Below, piece after piece: positions 1-8,862 of a stretch of 64,000 nt of DNA. Position 1 is the stretch's first letter. Each line of letters starts with the position of its first letter. The position numbers and the translations under genes are program-made. The notes beneath the pieces are model-generated. The model searched no databases, was not told the DNA's origin, and worked only from the letters and a program-made list of their open reading frames with translations. The stretch comes from Pseudomonas sp. Seg1 (GTDB lineage: Bacteria > Pseudomonadota > Gammaproteobacteria > Pseudomonadales > Pseudomonadaceae): NCBI RefSeq assembly GCF_018326005.1, contig NZ_AP021903.1, forward strand, positions 5,607,001 through 5,671,000, read 5' to 3'.

Positions 1-138
1 TATCTGGAGAACGTCGAACGCAAACTGATCTTGCAGGCACTGGAGGAAACCCGCTGGAACCGGACGGCGGCGGCGCAGCGGTTGAGCCTGTCGTTCAGGT
101 CGATGCGTTATCGCCTGAAAAAACTCGGTCTGGACTGA
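1..138 (+). CDS. pilR: PilR C-terminus (partial): sigma54-dependent type IV pilus response regulator
   Basis: Only the last 45 residues are in the window; the gene begins upstream. They form a Fis-type helix-turn-helix (WNRTAAAQRLSLS followed by RSMRYRLKKLGLD), the DNA-binding end of NtrC-class activators. PilR with its kinase PilS activates RpoN-dependent pilin (pilA) transcription in Pseudomonas. The assignment to PilR rather than another NtrC-like regulator rests on the next genes, thiO and the minor pilins, which sit beside pilR in P. aeruginosa. The fold call is firm and the name is by context. Confidence 0.8.
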   Translation, partial: YLENVERKLILQALEETRWNRTAAAQRLSLSFRSMRYRLKKLGLD

Positions 139-141
139 AGA

Positions 142-238
142 CCTCATCGCGGGCAAGCCCGCTCCCACAGTGGTCCGAGGCTTCCGCTAAATTGCGTAAG
201 CTGAAAAGCCTGTGGGAGCGGGCTTGCCCGCGATGGCG
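142..238. repeat. REP pair (BIME), GCGGGCAAGCCCGC type
   Basis: Two inverted copies of a REP unit lie at 142-170 and 209-237. Each contains the palindrome gcgggcaagcccgc plus a ctcccacag tail. They sit tail to tail between the convergent ends of pilR and thiO. This is the usual arrangement of Pseudomonas REP doublets, which can fold into a long hairpin and stabilise or terminate both transcripts. Confidence 0.85.
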
Positions 239-265
239 GCCTTACAGAAACCCATAAACATCAGA

Positions 266-1366
266 CTAGATGCGCCCGGTCGGCGCATACGGCGCCGGAT
301 CAATAATCGGCGTGCGCCCCAGCATCACATCGGCAAACAACTGACACGACGCCGGCGCCAGCACCAAGCCGTTGCGATAATGACCGCAGTTCAGCCACAA
401 GCCCTCATGCCCCGGCACACGGCCAATGTACGGAATCCCTTCCGGTGATCCTGGCCGCAATCCAGCCCAATGCCCGACCACTTCGGCATCCGCCAAAGCA
501 GGTATCAGCTCCTCGGCCGAAGCCTTGAGGCTTTGCAGCGCCACATCGGTCGGCGTCTTGTCGTAGCCTTCGTGCTCCAGCGTACTGCCGATCAGGATGT
601 GCCCATCACGACGCGGAATCGCATAACGCCCCTTGGCCAGCACCATGCTCGGCAGGAAATCCGCCGCACATTTGTAAAGGATCATCTGGCCCTTGACCGG
701 CTCGACCGGCAACGACAGGTTCAACGTCTTGAGCAGATCACCGCTCCACGCACCCGCGGTCAGCACCACCTGATCGCCAGAGATCACGCCCGTGGACGTC
801 TGTACGCCAACCACCCGCTCATCCTCGCGAACAAACCCGCTGACTTCGCACTGCTCGTGGATGGTCACGTTCGGCAGCGCCAACAGCGCGGCTTTCAGTG
901 ATTTGACCAATCGCGGATTTCTGACATTGGCCACATCAGCCATGTAGATCGCCCGCGAAAATCCACTGCCAAGCACCGGCACCGCTTGGTGCGCCGCCGA
1001 GATATCCACAGCCCGCAACGGGCGATTCTCGCGCTCGGCCCAAGCCAGGGCTTCAGCTTCGTCATCCAGATCCAGCCAATACAGGCCGGTGGTGTGAACC
1101 TCAGGATCAACCCCGGTATCAGCCAACAGGCGCTCGCCGAGCTGTGGATAAAAATCCTGCGACCAATGCGCCAGCGCGGTGACTGCCGGGCTGTAGCGCC
1201 ACGGATACAGCGGAGAAACGATGCCGCCACCGGCCCAGGACGATTCCTGGCCGACGCTCGAACGATCCAGCAGCACCACGCTGCGCACTTCGGAAGCAAG
1301 ATTGTAGGCGGTCAGCAGGCCAATCACCCCGCCACCGACAATCACCACTTGCTGTTGCCTGGTCAT
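266..1366 (-). CDS. thiO: Glycine oxidase ThiO (FAD-dependent)
   Basis: A 366-residue D-amino-acid-oxidase-like flavoenzyme. It oxidises glycine to iminoglycine (dehydroglycine), the nitrogen donor for the thiazole ring of thiamine, in the cytoplasm. The N-terminus has the FAD dinucleotide fold VVIVGGGVIGLLTA (residues 7-20). The C-terminal part carries the family motif GHYRNGLVLAP, which contacts the flavin and substrate. Length is normal. It lies 57 bp after pilE on the same strand, so it may receive read-through from the pilin operon. It is fixed between pilR and the minor pilins in Pseudomonas although it has no known pilus role. Confidence 0.92.
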   Translation of the reverse strand: MTRQQQVVIVGGGVIGLLTAYNLASEVRSVVLLDRSSVGQESSWAGGGIVSPLYPWRYSPAVTALAHWSQDFYPQLGERLLADTGVDPEVHTTGLYWLDLDDEAEALAWAERENRPLRAVDISAAHQAVPVLGSGFSRAIYMADVANVRNPRLVKSLKAALLALPNVTIHEQCEVSGFVREDERVVGVQTSTGVISGDQVVLTAGAWSGDLLKTLNLSLPVEPVKGQMILYKCAADFLPSMVLAKGRYAIPRRDGHILIGSTLEHEGYDKTPTDVALQSLKASAEELIPALADAEVVGHWAGLRPGSPEGIPYIGRVPGHEGLWLNCGHYRNGLVLAPASCQLFADVMLGRTPIIDPAPYAPTGRI

Positions 1367-1381
1367 GTTTGATCCAACCGT

Positions 1382-1410
1382 AAAAAAGACAGTGGGCGCA
1401 AAAGGCGCCC
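1382..1410 (-). terminator. Possible terminator of the minor pilin operon
   Basis: On the minus strand a GC-rich stem (gggcgc / gcgccc, 1394-1410, five-base loop) is followed a few bases later by six Ts, just after the pilE stop codon. The gap between stem and T run makes it a weak candidate, so some transcripts may continue into thiO. Confidence 0.4.
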
Positions 1411-1423
1411 GAAAGAAAGCGCC

Positions 1424-1825
1424 TCAGCGGCCCCAGCAATCCTTGGTGGTCAGCCCGGTAGTCGCGTTGTTCATGCTTCTGACACCCGTGTTGGTCAGGG
1501 TGAAATCCCCGCACTTGTCAGTCGCCATGGCCGTGCCCGTCTTGCGGGTAGCGGTCAGCAGGAAGGTCTGGTCGGTGATGGTCGGCGTGATCGTATAAAA
1601 ATCGTTGCCTGCACTCAGACCGGTGATGCCGGTGTAGATATTGTTCTTGGTGTAGAAACGTTCGAGGCTCTGCGCCTGTTCCGACAGCAGCGATACCACT
1701 TCGGCGCGACGGCCCTTCTTCACGTATTCGGTGTAGCTTGGAATGCCGATGGTGAGCATGATCCCGATGATCGCAATCACAATCATGATTTCGATCAGGG
1801 TAAAGCCTCGGTTGGATCTGCGCAT
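1424..1825 (-). CDS. pilE: Minor type IV pilin PilE
   Basis: A 133-residue prepilin. A short basic leader ending in Gly7 is followed by FTLIEIMIVIAIIG, the class III signal cut and N-methylated by PilD; Glu5 of the mature protein is present. It then has the hydrophobic alpha-1 helix and a small globular domain with two cysteines near the C-terminus (KCGDF and DCWGR), as in the pilin D-loop. It is the last gene of the fimU-pilE operon, 15 bp after pilY1. With FimU, PilV, PilW and PilX it primes pilus assembly at the inner membrane. pilY2, which lies between pilY1 and pilE in P. aeruginosa, is absent here. Confidence 0.88.
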   Translation of the reverse strand: MRRSNRGFTLIEIMIVIAIIGIMLTIGIPSYTEYVKKGRRAEVVSLLSEQAQSLERFYTKNNIYTGITGLSAGNDFYTITPTITDQTFLLTATRKTGTAMATDKCGDFTLTNTGVRSMNNATTGLTTKDCWGR

Positions 1826-1840
1826 GCCTCAAACTCTCGC

Positions 1841-4800
1841 TTACTGTATTTGTCGCCACATGATACGACGGCTGCCGCCGCCGGATTTTTCCACCAGGGT
1901 AGTAATGCCGCCACTGGAGTCGTTCACAATCTTGCGCGTTGCGCCGTTGACGATGGCGTTCAGGGTCGGAATGCCGCCGGTGAATATCACGCCACTGGAA
2001 ATCGTGTCATTGCTGTCGACCACACCATCGTTGTTGGTATCGAGCACCGCGTAGTTGAGCATCTTACCGCTGAACGCATCGAGTTCGACCAGTTTGCCGG
2101 TGCCAAAACTGGAACATGGATCGGTGGTATCAACGCTCGCCGTGGTGAAGATGATCCGCCCAAGCACCAGACTGGCCTGATTGATTACCCGCTCGCCAGT
2201 CAGCGCGTTGTTATACACCAACGGCAGGTACCAACCCTTCTCGCCCGGGTACGTCGTGTCGTTCTGGGTCGTGGTGATGAATTGCCCGGTACTGCCAGAG
2301 AACACGCCCGTCACTGCCTGTGCCTGCAAACTGCTGACGGTGAGCTGCCCCGAGCCACCATCGGCATCCCACACCGAGTAGAACGCCTGCAAATCCTTGT
2401 TGGTCTTGTCGGCGGTTTCGTTGAACTTGCCGGTGCCGACGAAAATCTGTTTGCCGCCCAGAGAATTGTCAGCCAGCAACGGTTGCGCAGTAATTGGCTG
2501 AGTCGCCCCACCCGCCGTTGTGAATAACGGCTTGCCGGAAAACGCCACGCCCCAACTGTCGGTCGATGTCGCGCTCAGGTCGAACTTCCACAGTCGCCCT
2601 TTCAAGTCACCGCCATAGGCAGCCTGCACGACATTTTGCGAATTGACCTTGAGCTTCACCGAGGACAGGCCGTTGGTGGTTTCCGTACTGTCGATGACGA
2701 TTTTCTTGATCAGTGACCCATCCCGCACATCCAGCACGTACAGCGCCGCCACGCCCGAGTTGCTGCCGTAACCGTTGGCGATAAAGGCTGCCCAACGCCC
2801 GTCGGCCAAGCGTGCCACTTCCGGCCGCGCATAGGCGTAACCCAGATCATTAAAAGCGTTGGCGGTGCTGGCGGTGGCCGGTGCACTGACTTCCCAAAGT
2901 GCGCGAAGGACGTTGCCTGCCGAAGCGTCGAACAGTTGCAATGCATAGAATGTCTTGCCGCCAGCACCGGTGCCGCCGATGGCGAGGGTTTTCCAGGCAC
3001 TGTTGAGTTGCGCGTCAAACACGCCAACCTGACCGTCCACCAGAAACTTGTGGCTGACGCCGTTGATGTAGGTCGGATCGGCAATCAGGCGCAGAGACGG
3101 CAACACGCTGGACGGCATGTAGGCGTAACGCCGGGTGCCGTTGGCCGAGTTGATCACGTTGACGAAACCGTCGTTGGCGTTCACCACCAGACTGGCACTC
3201 ATGTTCGCCGCCTTAGTGGTCAGGTAACTGGTGTAAGTGGTATCGCCAGACAGGTCGGAGGCGGTTTTATCCGTAGGTGAAGCCAGCACCAGTGGCGAGT
3301 TGATGATGTCGCCCAGCAACACACTGCGCACCTTGAGCCCGGTCTTGTTGGTGCCTTTGCTCCATTCCACCAGATCATTGCCGGTGATGCCGGTGGGCAG
3401 ACCTTGGCCCAGCGTGGTCTGTTGTGTCGCGGAAAAATTGCCGTAAGCCAGCGTCACCGCCGCGTTACTGGTGGTATTCCACGACTGGTAAGCCGGCGCG
3501 GTAGCGCTCGGAACGATGGTGGTGTCGGTGGTCCAGAGGGTCGCAGATGTATTGACCGCGCCCGCCGAGTTAAAGCCGAAGGACTTGATCGTGCCACGCC
3601 AGTCCTTGGGGTCGTAACTGGTCTGGAAATAACTGGTGCCGCTGGCCAGTGTGGTGCCGCTGGTAACACCGCTACCGCCGGAACCCGCCTTGGAGGTGAT
3701 GTCGCTGAGTGCCGACGACAATGCGGCATTGAGACCGGTGCTGTCGGTCGCCTGATAGTAGCGGCCCTGCCCGTAACTCGCCGCATCCGAGAGCATGTCG
3801 TTATCAGCGGTGAAACCCACGGTGTAGGTGTTCATGTTCTGCTTGGGAAAATCCACCGCGTTCCAGCTCTTGCCTGCCGCGTCGGTGCCGGTCGAGCGCA
3901 TGTCGATATCGAAGGCGAATTTGGCGATGTCATCCAGATACAGCGTGTCGCCTTCGTTATCGCCATTGAGGTTATTGCCGTCATTGTTGACGCCGTCCCA
4001 GTTCGGCAATCGGGTACCGCCGAGCGGATCGTTAGTTGGAAAGGTTCGGTCATAGGTCGGCAAGCCGTCAGTAATCACCACGCCGTAGTTTCTCTGGCAG
4101 CGGTACTGAATCGGGCTGGTATAGGTGGCTGGCGTGGAGTTGTAATACGGCGCCATGCCGCGCATGTAGCGGGTGATTTCGTAATAGGTTTCGGCCAATG
4201 GCGTGTTGGCCACGGCACTCAAGTTATTGATCGCTGAAATGAGCGCGTTGTAGTTGGTGTCCGCCTGGGCCTGGGTGACGCTACCGGAGACTGGCGACAG
4301 ATCGGCGATGGAGCGGGCAATGTAGCCGCCATTGCCGGAGTTGTTGCTGGTGGCCGGATTGAAAGTCGACAGGCCCATGCGCAGGGTCCGGTTACTGGTA
4401 ACCAGCGCCGTGGAAACGTTGCGCGCAACGTTGATGCGGTAGTCGTTGGGGATTGCCCCGTTGGTGAAATCCCGGGTGCCGTTATTGATGGCCAGCCCGA
4501 CCACGTAAGAAATGTAATCCCCTGAATAGCGGGTGTTGCCGCTGCCCACAGGATCCGGCAGTTTCAGGCATAGCGGCGCCAGGCTGTTGTTGTAGAACGC
4601 GTATGCCCCGCCGGAACATCCCGAAGTCGGCAAGCTCGATAGAAATATCGGATCACCGGTGATCGCCGTCGAACTCAGGCACAAGCCGAGCAAGGCGTTA
4701 CATTGCCGGGCCGGTGTGCGATCGACAGTCGGATCGAACCCCGCCGCGTAAATGATGCTGTTCATACTCCCCGAGTCGTCGATCAGCAGCATGACGTTGG

Positions 4801-4924
4801 GTGGCACCGCCGCCGCACTCAGCAGCGGCGAGTCGGACGGCGTGAACGCCCAGGCCGGTGCGGCCAGATACAAACTCATCAGTATGCCAATCAGCAGCGA
4901 TCCGCAGCGTTCAATACTTCGCAT
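1841..4924 (-). CDS. pilY1: Type IV pilus tip adhesin / assembly factor PilY1
   Basis: About 1027 residues. The start at 4924 gives a Sec signal peptide ending in AAPAWA and overlaps the end of pilX by 14 bp; a longer frame to 4960 would put 12 extra residues before it. An N-terminal von Willebrand A domain has the metal-site motif DDSGSMN (about residues 49-55). The C-terminal half is the PilY1 beta-propeller, with a calcium loop DTNNDGVVD at about 962-970. In P. aeruginosa PilY1 caps the pilus with the minor pilins, is needed for twitching and surface sensing, and its calcium loop controls retraction. Length is slightly below that of P. aeruginosa PilY1. Confidence 0.93.
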   Translation of the reverse strand: MRSIERCGSLLIGILMSLYLAAPAWAFTPSDSPLLSAAAVPPNVMLLIDDSGSMNSIIYAAGFDPTVDRTPARQCNALLGLCLSSTAITGDPIFLSSLPTSGCSGGAYAFYNNSLAPLCLKLPDPVGSGNTRYSGDYISYVVGLAINNGTRDFTNGAIPNDYRINVARNVSTALVTSNRTLRMGLSTFNPATSNNSGNGGYIARSIADLSPVSGSVTQAQADTNYNALISAINNLSAVANTPLAETYYEITRYMRGMAPYYNSTPATYTSPIQYRCQRNYGVVITDGLPTYDRTFPTNDPLGGTRLPNWDGVNNDGNNLNGDNEGDTLYLDDIAKFAFDIDMRSTGTDAAGKSWNAVDFPKQNMNTYTVGFTADNDMLSDAASYGQGRYYQATDSTGLNAALSSALSDITSKAGSGGSGVTSGTTLASGTSYFQTSYDPKDWRGTIKSFGFNSAGAVNTSATLWTTDTTIVPSATAPAYQSWNTTSNAAVTLAYGNFSATQQTTLGQGLPTGITGNDLVEWSKGTNKTGLKVRSVLLGDIINSPLVLASPTDKTASDLSGDTTYTSYLTTKAANMSASLVVNANDGFVNVINSANGTRRYAYMPSSVLPSLRLIADPTYINGVSHKFLVDGQVGVFDAQLNSAWKTLAIGGTGAGGKTFYALQLFDASAGNVLRALWEVSAPATASTANAFNDLGYAYARPEVARLADGRWAAFIANGYGSNSGVAALYVLDVRDGSLIKKIVIDSTETTNGLSSVKLKVNSQNVVQAAYGGDLKGRLWKFDLSATSTDSWGVAFSGKPLFTTAGGATQPITAQPLLADNSLGGKQIFVGTGKFNETADKTNKDLQAFYSVWDADGGSGQLTVSSLQAQAVTGVFSGSTGQFITTTQNDTTYPGEKGWYLPLVYNNALTGERVINQASLVLGRIIFTTASVDTTDPCSSFGTGKLVELDAFSGKMLNYAVLDTNNDGVVDSNDTISSGVIFTGGIPTLNAIVNGATRKIVNDSSGGITTLVEKSGGGSRRIMWRQIQ

Positions 4925-5390
4925 AGACACTCTCCACCACGCTACGCGAAGTGCCGGCAATGCCGACAGCGGTCACCCGATACAGCGTTGCCGAAGTGTT
5001 GCTCGGTACATTGACGGCGGTGAGTGTCGTCCCGATGTTCTGCACACCATAAAAGCCATTGCCCGCTGCGATCCAGGTCACCCCCGAGGTCGAATTGAGC
5101 CCCGCCGCACTGACCACTGATGACTCTGCCGGAGGCGCACATTGCGTCGTGCCGCTGCACACCGCCAACGAATAACTGTCCAGTTGCACTGCGCTCTCGC
5201 CCACGCGCAACGCTGCTTCGGCGGTCTGGAACGACTGATTGCGCAGGCTCACGCTACCGGCCATTTTTTCCTGCAGGTTGGCACTCTGCATCGACGACAG
5301 CCCGATCAGCGTCAGCAGCAGCAGAAACACCAGACTGACCAGAAGCACCATGCCGCGCTGTGCCTGTCGCTGATGCAAAGAAATCATCAT
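4911..5390 (-). CDS. pilX: Minor type IV pilin PilX
   Basis: A 159-residue prepilin-like protein with the PilX N-terminal pattern: a basic leader, QRGMVLLVSLVFLLLLTLIG as the single membrane helix, then SSMQSANLQEKMAG. The usual Glu5 of pilins is replaced by a hydrophobic residue, as in the PilX/GspK branch, which sits at the pilus tip where Glu5 pairing is not needed. Two cysteines flank a loop (VCSGTTQC). It lies 11 bp after pilW and overlaps pilY1, in line with PilX and PilY1 acting together in the priming complex. Confidence 0.9.
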   Translation of the reverse strand: MMISLHQRQAQRGMVLLVSLVFLLLLTLIGLSSMQSANLQEKMAGSVSLRNQSFQTAEAALRVGESAVQLDSYSLAVCSGTTQCAPPAESSVVSAAGLNSTSGVTWIAAGNGFYGVQNIGTTLTAVNVPSNTSATLYRVTAVGIAGTSRSVVESVYAKY

Positions 5391-5401
5391 CGCTCAGGCC
5401 C

Positions 5402-6115
5402 TCATTGCAAGCGGTTGCGCAAGGCGGCAACCACGTTGAAGGTTTGATTGCTCACCCGGTTATTCGGATCGGTGAGGGTCAGGCTCAGACGCACACTGCG
5501 AATACGTGCCGGATCGCTGGGATTGGCGCTGTAAGTCGATGCCGCGACATCCGTCGCAGAACTGGCCAGACCAAACGTCACGTTGAACGCACTGACGTTG
5601 TTGACCAGCACCTGCTGGGTTGGCGTGCCGCTGCCGGTCCCCATCAGGATCTGGTTGTTACTGAAGTTGTAGATCAGACGCCGGATCGGGAAAGCGATCT
5701 GCCCGGTCGCCGGACTACGCAAGCCGGTATAGGCCGTCGCGCTGTTACGGCAATCGGACAGCACCGTCCAGGTAGGCGTGCCACCGCCACTGCCGACATC
5801 CGAGGTCACCAGGGTCAGTTTGAGATTGGCATTGTCCCAACTGATCGGTGTGATCTGCGCCGCATTGAAATCACCGGCCGTGCTCGAGTCGGTGATAGTG
5901 CCTAGGCATCCGAACATGCCCACCATGCGTATTTCCTGAATCATCTTGCTCAACACAAAACGTGCGTCCTCCTGCATGGCGGCGGCGCTGTTCTGACTGA
6001 CATAGGTGTTTTTTGCCGCGATGAACGTCTGCACCACGCCTAATACCACGATCAGCCCCAGTGCCAGAGCGATCAGCAATTCAATCAGACCGAAACCCTG
6101 GTTTTGGCGCTTCAT
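5402..6115 (-). CDS. pilW: Minor type IV pilin PilW
   Basis: A 237-residue prepilin of the PilW/GspJ type. The class III leader MKRQNQG is followed by FGLIELLIALALG, with mature Phe1 and Glu5 both present. The large C-terminal domain (about 200 residues) matches PilW length. Its start codon overlaps the pilV stop in an ATGA junction at 6112-6115, suggesting translational coupling. It works in the minor pilin priming complex in the inner membrane together with the neighbouring pilins. Confidence 0.9.
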   Translation of the reverse strand: MKRQNQGFGLIELLIALALGLIVVLGVVQTFIAAKNTYVSQNSAAAMQEDARFVLSKMIQEIRMVGMFGCLGTITDSSTAGDFNAAQITPISWDNANLKLTLVTSDVGSGGGTPTWTVLSDCRNSATAYTGLRSPATGQIAFPIRRLIYNFSNNQILMGTGSGTPTQQVLVNNVSAFNVTFGLASSATDVAASTYSANPSDPARIRSVRLSLTLTDPNNRVSNQTFNVVAALRNRLQ

Positions 6116-6561
6116 GGTGTGGCCACCGGATCCACCGCAGCGCGGCTGCTCAGCACAAAACTGCGCTGGGCACTGGCGGTATTCGCTGCCCGGGCGTCAC
6201 TCCAGGTGATGGTGATCGTGTAGACCCGTTGGTTAAGAGTGATGCTGCCGGTGGCCGTCGGCCCGCCGAAATTGACGATGTTGGTGGTGAAGTCGTAGAG
6301 ATCCTGATCACGTGTCACGCCGAGGTTACCGGAGGTCGGTGGCGTGACCGTGTAATCGGCGCCGGAGTTGGCGCGGATGCGGTCCATCATGTCGTAGGCG
6401 ATGAAACTGGCCTGACTGGTCATGCGTGAACTGTCGGTGTACTTCAGTGCATTCAATTGCACCGCCGCCGCCCCCAGCAGTCCGACCGTCAGAATCAGCA
6501 ACGCGACCAACACTTCAATCAGCGTCATGCCTTGCTGTACGCCCTTGCTCCCTGCCCTCAT
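6112..6561 (-). CDS. pilV: Minor type IV pilin PilV
   Basis: A 149-residue prepilin of the PilV/GspI type. The start at 6561 is chosen because it forms an ATGA overlap with the fimU stop and gives a 10-residue basic leader; a longer frame adds 13 residues that do not look like a leader. The cleavage region GMTLIEVLVALLILTVGLLG has Met at mature position 1 and keeps Glu5. The motif RMTSQASFIAYDMMDRIRAN after the helix is typical of PilV. It is the second gene of the operon. Confidence 0.9.
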   Translation of the reverse strand: MRAGSKGVQQGMTLIEVLVALLILTVGLLGAAAVQLNALKYTDSSRMTSQASFIAYDMMDRIRANSGADYTVTPPTSGNLGVTRDQDLYDFTTNIVNFGGPTATGSITLNQRVYTITITWSDARAANTASAQRSFVLSSRAAVDPVATP

Positions 6562-7031
6562 CCGCAACTTCCACCCAGTTGAATTCGTCCGTTCAAACAC
6601 ACGTTCAGCGTCCTGCTTTGCGTGCCCAACGTGTAACTGATGGCCACCGCCGTGGACGGCGCCGCCAGACCTCCCAGATTGTTGAAATCCAGCGCGGTCA
6701 CTCCAGAGGTTAGCGTCAGAGTCGCACCACTGCTCATTGCCGGAACAACCCGCAACACATTGGCCGGAGTGCCAGTACTGTCGTAGACCGACAATTCGCC
6801 GGTCCAGACGCTGCCCCCGGCGGTTGGACGCAGGCGGGTGGTCACGCCTCGATCAATGGCCTCAAGTCTTGCGAAATTGATTGCCCGCTGCAGGTCGCCC
6901 ATTTCCGTATCGGCTTTGCTGCCTTGTATCGAGCGGGTAAATGCCGGCACCGCCAGAGTGATCATGATCACGAAGATGGCAATCGCGACCAGCAACTCGA
7001 TCAGCGTGAAACCTTTTGTACGATGATCCAT
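6558..7031 (-). CDS. fimU: Minor type IV pilin FimU (GspH/FimT family)
   Basis: A 157-residue prepilin and first gene of the fimU-pilV-pilW-pilX-pilY1-pilE operon. The start at 7031 gives leader MDHRTKG followed by FTLIELLVAIAIFVIMITLAVP. A start at 7085 would put 18 unlikely residues before it. The motif LQRAINFARLEAI, which follows the helix in GspH/FimU proteins, is present. The last residues GGSCG carry one Cys that may pair with the earlier Cys in NVCLNG. FimU is thought to link the minor pilin complex to the major pilin PilA. Confidence 0.88.
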   Translation of the reverse strand: MDHRTKGFTLIELLVAIAIFVIMITLAVPAFTRSIQGSKADTEMGDLQRAINFARLEAIDRGVTTRLRPTAGGSVWTGELSVYDSTGTPANVLRVVPAMSSGATLTLTSGVTALDFNNLGGLAAPSTAVAISYTLGTQSRTLNVCLNGRIQLGGSCG

Positions 7032-7081
7032 CGGTGCCCTCCGTTGCCGTCGGCTATACCTGCTTCTACACGCTAGAACAT

Positions 7082-7103
7082 TCAACCGACCTGTGTCGGT
7101 TGA
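7082..7103. promoter_or_regulatory. Perfect 9-4-9 palindrome between divergent fimU and fimT
   Basis: tcaaccgac-ctgt-gtcggttga is a perfect inverted repeat in the 130-bp region between the two divergent minor pilin genes. It has no T run, so a transcription terminator is unlikely. It could be an operator shared by both genes or a leader hairpin. I know of no regulator with this exact site. Confidence 0.4.
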
Positions 7104-7161
7104 TTTGCCCTGCCCGGCGCACGGATCGCGTCAACCACCGCACTCCATGGAGGGAGTTTTC

Positions 7162-7716
7162 ATGTCGCAACAGGGATCCAGCCTGATCGAACTGCTTATG
7201 GGACTGGCGATTGGCGCAATTGTTCTGCTGCTGGTCAGTCCGGCGTTTGCCACACTCACGGAGTCGAACCATCGGGATGAGGCCGCGCAATCCCTGCTCT
7301 ACGGTATTCGCCATGCCCGAACGCTGGCGCTCACCCACAATCAGAGTGTGGTGATTCATGCCATCAACGGCGACTGGGGTCAGGGCTGGCGGATCGTTCT
7401 GGATATCAGCGGCAAGGGGCCGGGAGACAGCAGCAATCCGCTGCTGGTAGAGCGTGCGATTGACGCGAAGGTGCCCATTGTCGGCAACTGGTCGGTGAGT
7501 CGTTATGTGCGGTTCAGCAATCTGGGCCAACCGCTGATGCCCGGGCGGGCCTTTCAGGCAGGGACTTTACATGTCTGTTCGATTCGCGAGCCGGTCAGCC
7601 AGCATCAGATCGTACTGGCGGCGACCGGTCGGGTGCGCCTGGGCAGTGACAAGACTGAACAGGCGCTGTGTCAGAAAACCAAAAACGTCAGATCGAACGG
7701 ACGCGCAGCTCTTTAG
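7162..7716 (+). CDS. fimT: FimT-like prepilin (GspH/FimT family)
   Basis: A 184-residue pseudopilin encoded opposite to the other minor pilins. The ATG at 7162 follows a good ribosome site (ggaggga); an in-frame ATG at 7147 lies inside that site. The leader MSQQG is followed by [19 protein letters not shown]: Glu5 is kept, but the usual Phe1 is Ser. The motif [16 protein letters not shown] matches the GspH/FimT region after the helix. FimT proteins have been linked to DNA binding during natural transformation in other species; whether that holds here cannot be read from the sequence. Its 3' end overlaps the convergent ispH by 29 bp. Confidence 0.75.
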   Translation: MSQQGSSLIELLMGLAIGAIVLLLVSPAFATLTESNHRDEAAQSLLYGIRHARTLALTHNQSVVIHAINGDWGQGWRIVLDISGKGPGDSSNPLLVERAIDAKVPIVGNWSVSRYVRFSNLGQPLMPGRAFQAGTLHVCSIREPVSQHQIVLAATGRVRLGSDKTEQALCQKTKNVRSNGRAAL

Positions 7717-8632
7717 GCATCGAGAACGTGATGTTCTCTTCGCGACCGGCCAGCTCATCGGCACCGGTAGCGCCCCAGGCCTGCAACTGCTGAATCACAC
7801 CACGCACCAGGACTTCCGGAGCAGAGGCACCGGCGGTGATGCCGATGCGCTCGACGCCATCGAACCAGCTCTTTTGCAGGTCTTCGGCGCCGTCGATCAG
7901 GTAGGCCGGTGTGGCCATGCGTTCAGCGAGCTCACGCAAGCGGTTGGAGTTGGAACTGTTCGGGCTGCCGACCACCAGCACCACGTCGCATTCATCGGCC
8001 AGTTGCTTGACCGCGTCCTGACGGTTTTGCGTGGCGTAGCAAATGTCGTCCTTGCGTGGGCCGCCGATAGCCGGGAAGCGCGTGCGCAAGGCATCGATGA
8101 CCCGGCTGGTGTCATCCATCGACAGGGTGGTCTGGGTGACAAAGGCCAGTTTTTCCGGGTTATGCACTTGCAGTTCGGCGACGTCTTTTTCGTCTTCGAC
8201 GAGATAGATCGCGCCACCGTTGCTGGCGTCGTACTGACCCATGGTGCCTTCGACTTCCGGATGACCGGCGTGGCCGATCAGGATGCATTCACGACCGTCG
8301 CGGCTGTATTTCGCCACTTCGATGTGCACCTTGGTCACCAGTGGGCAAGTGGCGTCAAACACCTTCAGGCCACGGCCGGCGGCTTCGGTGCGCACGGCTT
8401 GCGATACGCCGTGAGCACTGAAAATCACGATGACATCGTCCGGCACCTGATCCAGTTCTTCGACGAAAACCGCGCCACGACTGCGCAGGTCTTCGACGAC
8501 GAACTTGTTGTGCACCACTTCATGACGCACGTAGATCGGCGGCCCGAAAACTTCCAGGGCGCGGTTGACGATTTCGATCGCCCGGTCCACGCCGGCGCAG
8601 AAGCCACGGGGGTTGGCGAGTTTGATTTGCAT
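7688..8632 (-). CDS. ispH: 4-hydroxy-3-methylbut-2-enyl diphosphate reductase IspH
   Basis: A 314-residue iron-sulfur enzyme catalysing the last step of the MEP isoprenoid pathway, HMBPP to IPP and DMAPP. The three cluster cysteines are visible: Cys12 in [12 protein letters not shown], Cys96 in [11 protein letters not shown] and Cys198 in [10 protein letters not shown]. Substrate-binding histidines occur in RHEVVHN and SAHGVS. Length is normal. It is the last gene of the ileS-lspA-fkpB-ispH run, separated from fkpB by a 230-bp gap holding a REP pair. Confidence 0.97.
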   Translation of the reverse strand: MQIKLANPRGFCAGVDRAIEIVNRALEVFGPPIYVRHEVVHNKFVVEDLRSRGAVFVEELDQVPDDVIVIFSAHGVSQAVRTEAAGRGLKVFDATCPLVTKVHIEVAKYSRDGRECILIGHAGHPEVEGTMGQYDASNGGAIYLVEDEKDVAELQVHNPEKLAFVTQTTLSMDDTSRVIDALRTRFPAIGGPRKDDICYATQNRQDAVKQLADECDVVLVVGSPNSSNSNRLRELAERMATPAYLIDGAEDLQKSWFDGVERIGITAGASAPEVLVRGVIQQLQAWGATGADELAGREENITFSMPKELRVRSI

Positions 8633-8676
8633 GCTGTGCCTCGTGTCTTGCGCGCAAGAAAATAGATCATTGCAGT

Positions 8677-8850
8677 CCCTGTGGGAGCGGGCTTGTTGTG
8701 GCGAGGGGATTTATCCCCGATCGATTACGAAGCAATCGTAAAACCCGACAGCGCTTTCCCGTTAAAGATCTCGGTGCCTGATTTTGGGAAGCTTCGCCCC
8801 CCATCGAGGATGAATCCCCTCATCACAACAAGTCCACTTCCACAGTGGTT
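8677..8850. repeat. Composite REP/BIME with GGGGATTTATCCCC core
   Basis: Between ispH and fkpB. It starts with cctgtgggagcgggcttg (8678-8696), then gtggcgaggggatttatccccgatcg, a central stretch, and the inverse copy gatgaatcccctcatcacaac near 8812-8832 followed by a ccacttccacagtgg end. It mixes parts of two REP families. It fills most of the 230-bp gap inside an otherwise tightly packed operon. Confidence 0.7.
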
Positions 8851-8862
8851 ATGCGTTGTTGC

